Origin: DATARH01 sp035504075
Lineage (GTDB): Bacteria > Pseudomonadota > Alphaproteobacteria > ATCC43930 > CGMCC-115725
Assembly (NCBI GenBank): GCA_035504075.1
Contig: DATJSO010000230.1
Span: 1 to 14,504 of the forward strand
Length of the DNA: 14,504 nucleotides
Direction: 5' to 3'
The notes under the pieces are model-generated. The model searched no databases. It was not told the origin of the DNA and worked only from the letters and a program-made list of their open reading frames with translations. Below, piece after piece: positions 13,827 to 14,504 of the stretch. The first letter of the stretch is position 1, and every line of letters starts with the position of its first letter. The position numbers and the translations under genes are program-made.

Positions 13827-14504
13827 TCAATGCGGGACGCGCGACCAGATCTTGCGCTTGGCCGCGTAAAACACGCCTACCGCGACGACAAGGAACAGGA
13901 CCACCTTGAAACCCATGCGGTGCCGCTCGTCGAGGTTGGGTTCGGCCGCCCAGTTCAGAAACGTCGCGACGTCATGCGCCATCTGCGGCACCGTCGCTTG
14001 CGTGCCGTCCGTGAACTTGACCTGATTGGGGCTCAAGGGCGGCGGCATCTTGATGTGGTGCCCCGGGAAATATGCATTGTAATAGGTCCCCGGCACCGGC
14101 ACGAAATCCTTCGGCGGCTTCGTGAAGCCGTTCAGGATCGCGTAGACGTAGTCGGGACCGCCATCGCGCGCCAGCGTGATCTCCGACAGGTCCGGCGGCA
14201 GCCCGCCGTTGTTGGCGGCGCGCGCCGCCTCGTCATTCGCAAACGGTCCGGGGATATGGTCGGAAGGCCGCGCCGGCCGCTTGAACATCTGCCCCTCTTT
14301 GTTGGGGCCGTCGGTGACGGTGTACTTCGCGGCGATGCCTTTGACCTGGTCCTCGGTGTAGCCGATCTTTTCCAGGTCGCGGAAATAGAGGTGCGTGACC
14401 GGGTGACAGGCCGAGCAAACCTGCTGGTAGACCTGGAAGCCGCGCTGCAACGCGGCCTCGTCATATGTGCCGAACACCCCGTCGAACGACCATTGCTGGT
14501 GCGG
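13827..14504 (-). CDS. petC: Cytochrome c1 of the bc1 complex, C-terminal part
   Basis: Haem c subunit of ubiquinol:cytochrome c oxidoreductase, accepting electrons from the Rieske centre and passing them to a soluble cytochrome c in the periplasm. The frame is open through the right edge, so the signal peptide (or, in some alphaproteobacteria, a fused cytochrome b) is outside. Visible residues (225) start with 'PHQQWSFDGVFGTYD', normal for the mature N-terminus. The haem motif 'CSACH' is at fragment residues 30-34. Further marks are 'GGLPPDLSEI', 'YAILNGF', 'YNAYFPGHHIKMPPPL' (the Met is the sixth haem ligand), 'FLNWAAEPNLDERHRMG', and a C-terminal membrane anchor 'VVLFLVVAVGVFYAAKRKIW'. All key residues are intact. 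The dioxygenase gene follows directly. The symbol petC follows alphaproteobacterial usage (some genomes use fbcH for the b/c1 fusion). Confidence 0.95.
   Translation of the reverse strand, partial: PHQQWSFDGVFGTYDEAALQRGFQVYQQVCSACHPVTHLYFRDLEKIGYTEDQVKGIAAKYTVTDGPNKEGQMFKRPARPSDHIPGPFANDEAARAANNGGLPPDLSEITLARDGGPDYVYAILNGFTKPPKDFVPVPGTYYNAYFPGHHIKMPPPLSPNQVKFTDGTQATVPQMAHDVATFLNWAAEPNLDERHRMGFKVVLFLVVAVGVFYAAKRKIWSRVPH

Overview
The window is high-GC, densely packed chromosomal DNA that reads as alphaproteobacterial. The clues are a bc1-type cytochrome c1, an RkpA/RkpG-like polyketide synthase plus oxoamine synthase pair, a FemAB-like acetyltransferase of the DUF482 type, and a poxvirus-type topoisomerase IB. 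The order or genus cannot be fixed from sequence alone. No tRNA, rRNA, CRISPR array, insertion sequence or phage gene was seen.

Left part (1-4908), surface polysaccharide/lipid region. The 3' end of a modular polyketide/fatty-acid synthase (ketoreductase then acyl carrier protein) is followed after 3 nt by a PLP-dependent alpha-oxoamine synthase. Converging on them is a two-gene minus-strand operon: a Wza/KpsD-type outer-membrane polysaccharide export lipoprotein, then a GT4 glycosyltransferase. This resembles the rkp-1 capsule region of Sinorhizobium, where an RkpA-type synthase and RkpG-type oxoamine synthase are needed for K-antigen capsule. The likely joint job is to make an acyl aminoketone lipid and export a glycan connected with it. 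The first half is inferred from families and the second from proximity.

Middle (5117-7777): a conserved-looking hypothetical protein, a short secreted RlpA-like (double-psi beta-barrel) protein, a 530-nt partly AT-rich intergenic region with a good promoter for the rlpA-like gene, and an SDR-fold oxidoreductase whose catalytic tyrosine is replaced by phenylalanine.

Right (7778-14504), housekeeping and accessory metabolism: a RidA-family protein with a FemAB/GNAT-like protein (operon, minus), a divergent exported LolA-like protein, topoisomerase IB (minus), a zinc alcohol dehydrogenase (plus), a small two-helix membrane protein, a 2OG-Fe(II) dioxygenase of the PF10014 type, and the 3' part of cytochrome c1, which runs off the right edge.

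The layout is notable for repeated tail-to-tail gene pairs with almost no spacer (0, 5, 6 and 34 nt), leaving no room for ordinary terminators. I found no clearly new system. The best candidates for follow-up are the PKS/oxoamine synthase/export cluster, the Tyr-less SDR, and several perfect inverted repeats in the intergenic DNA.
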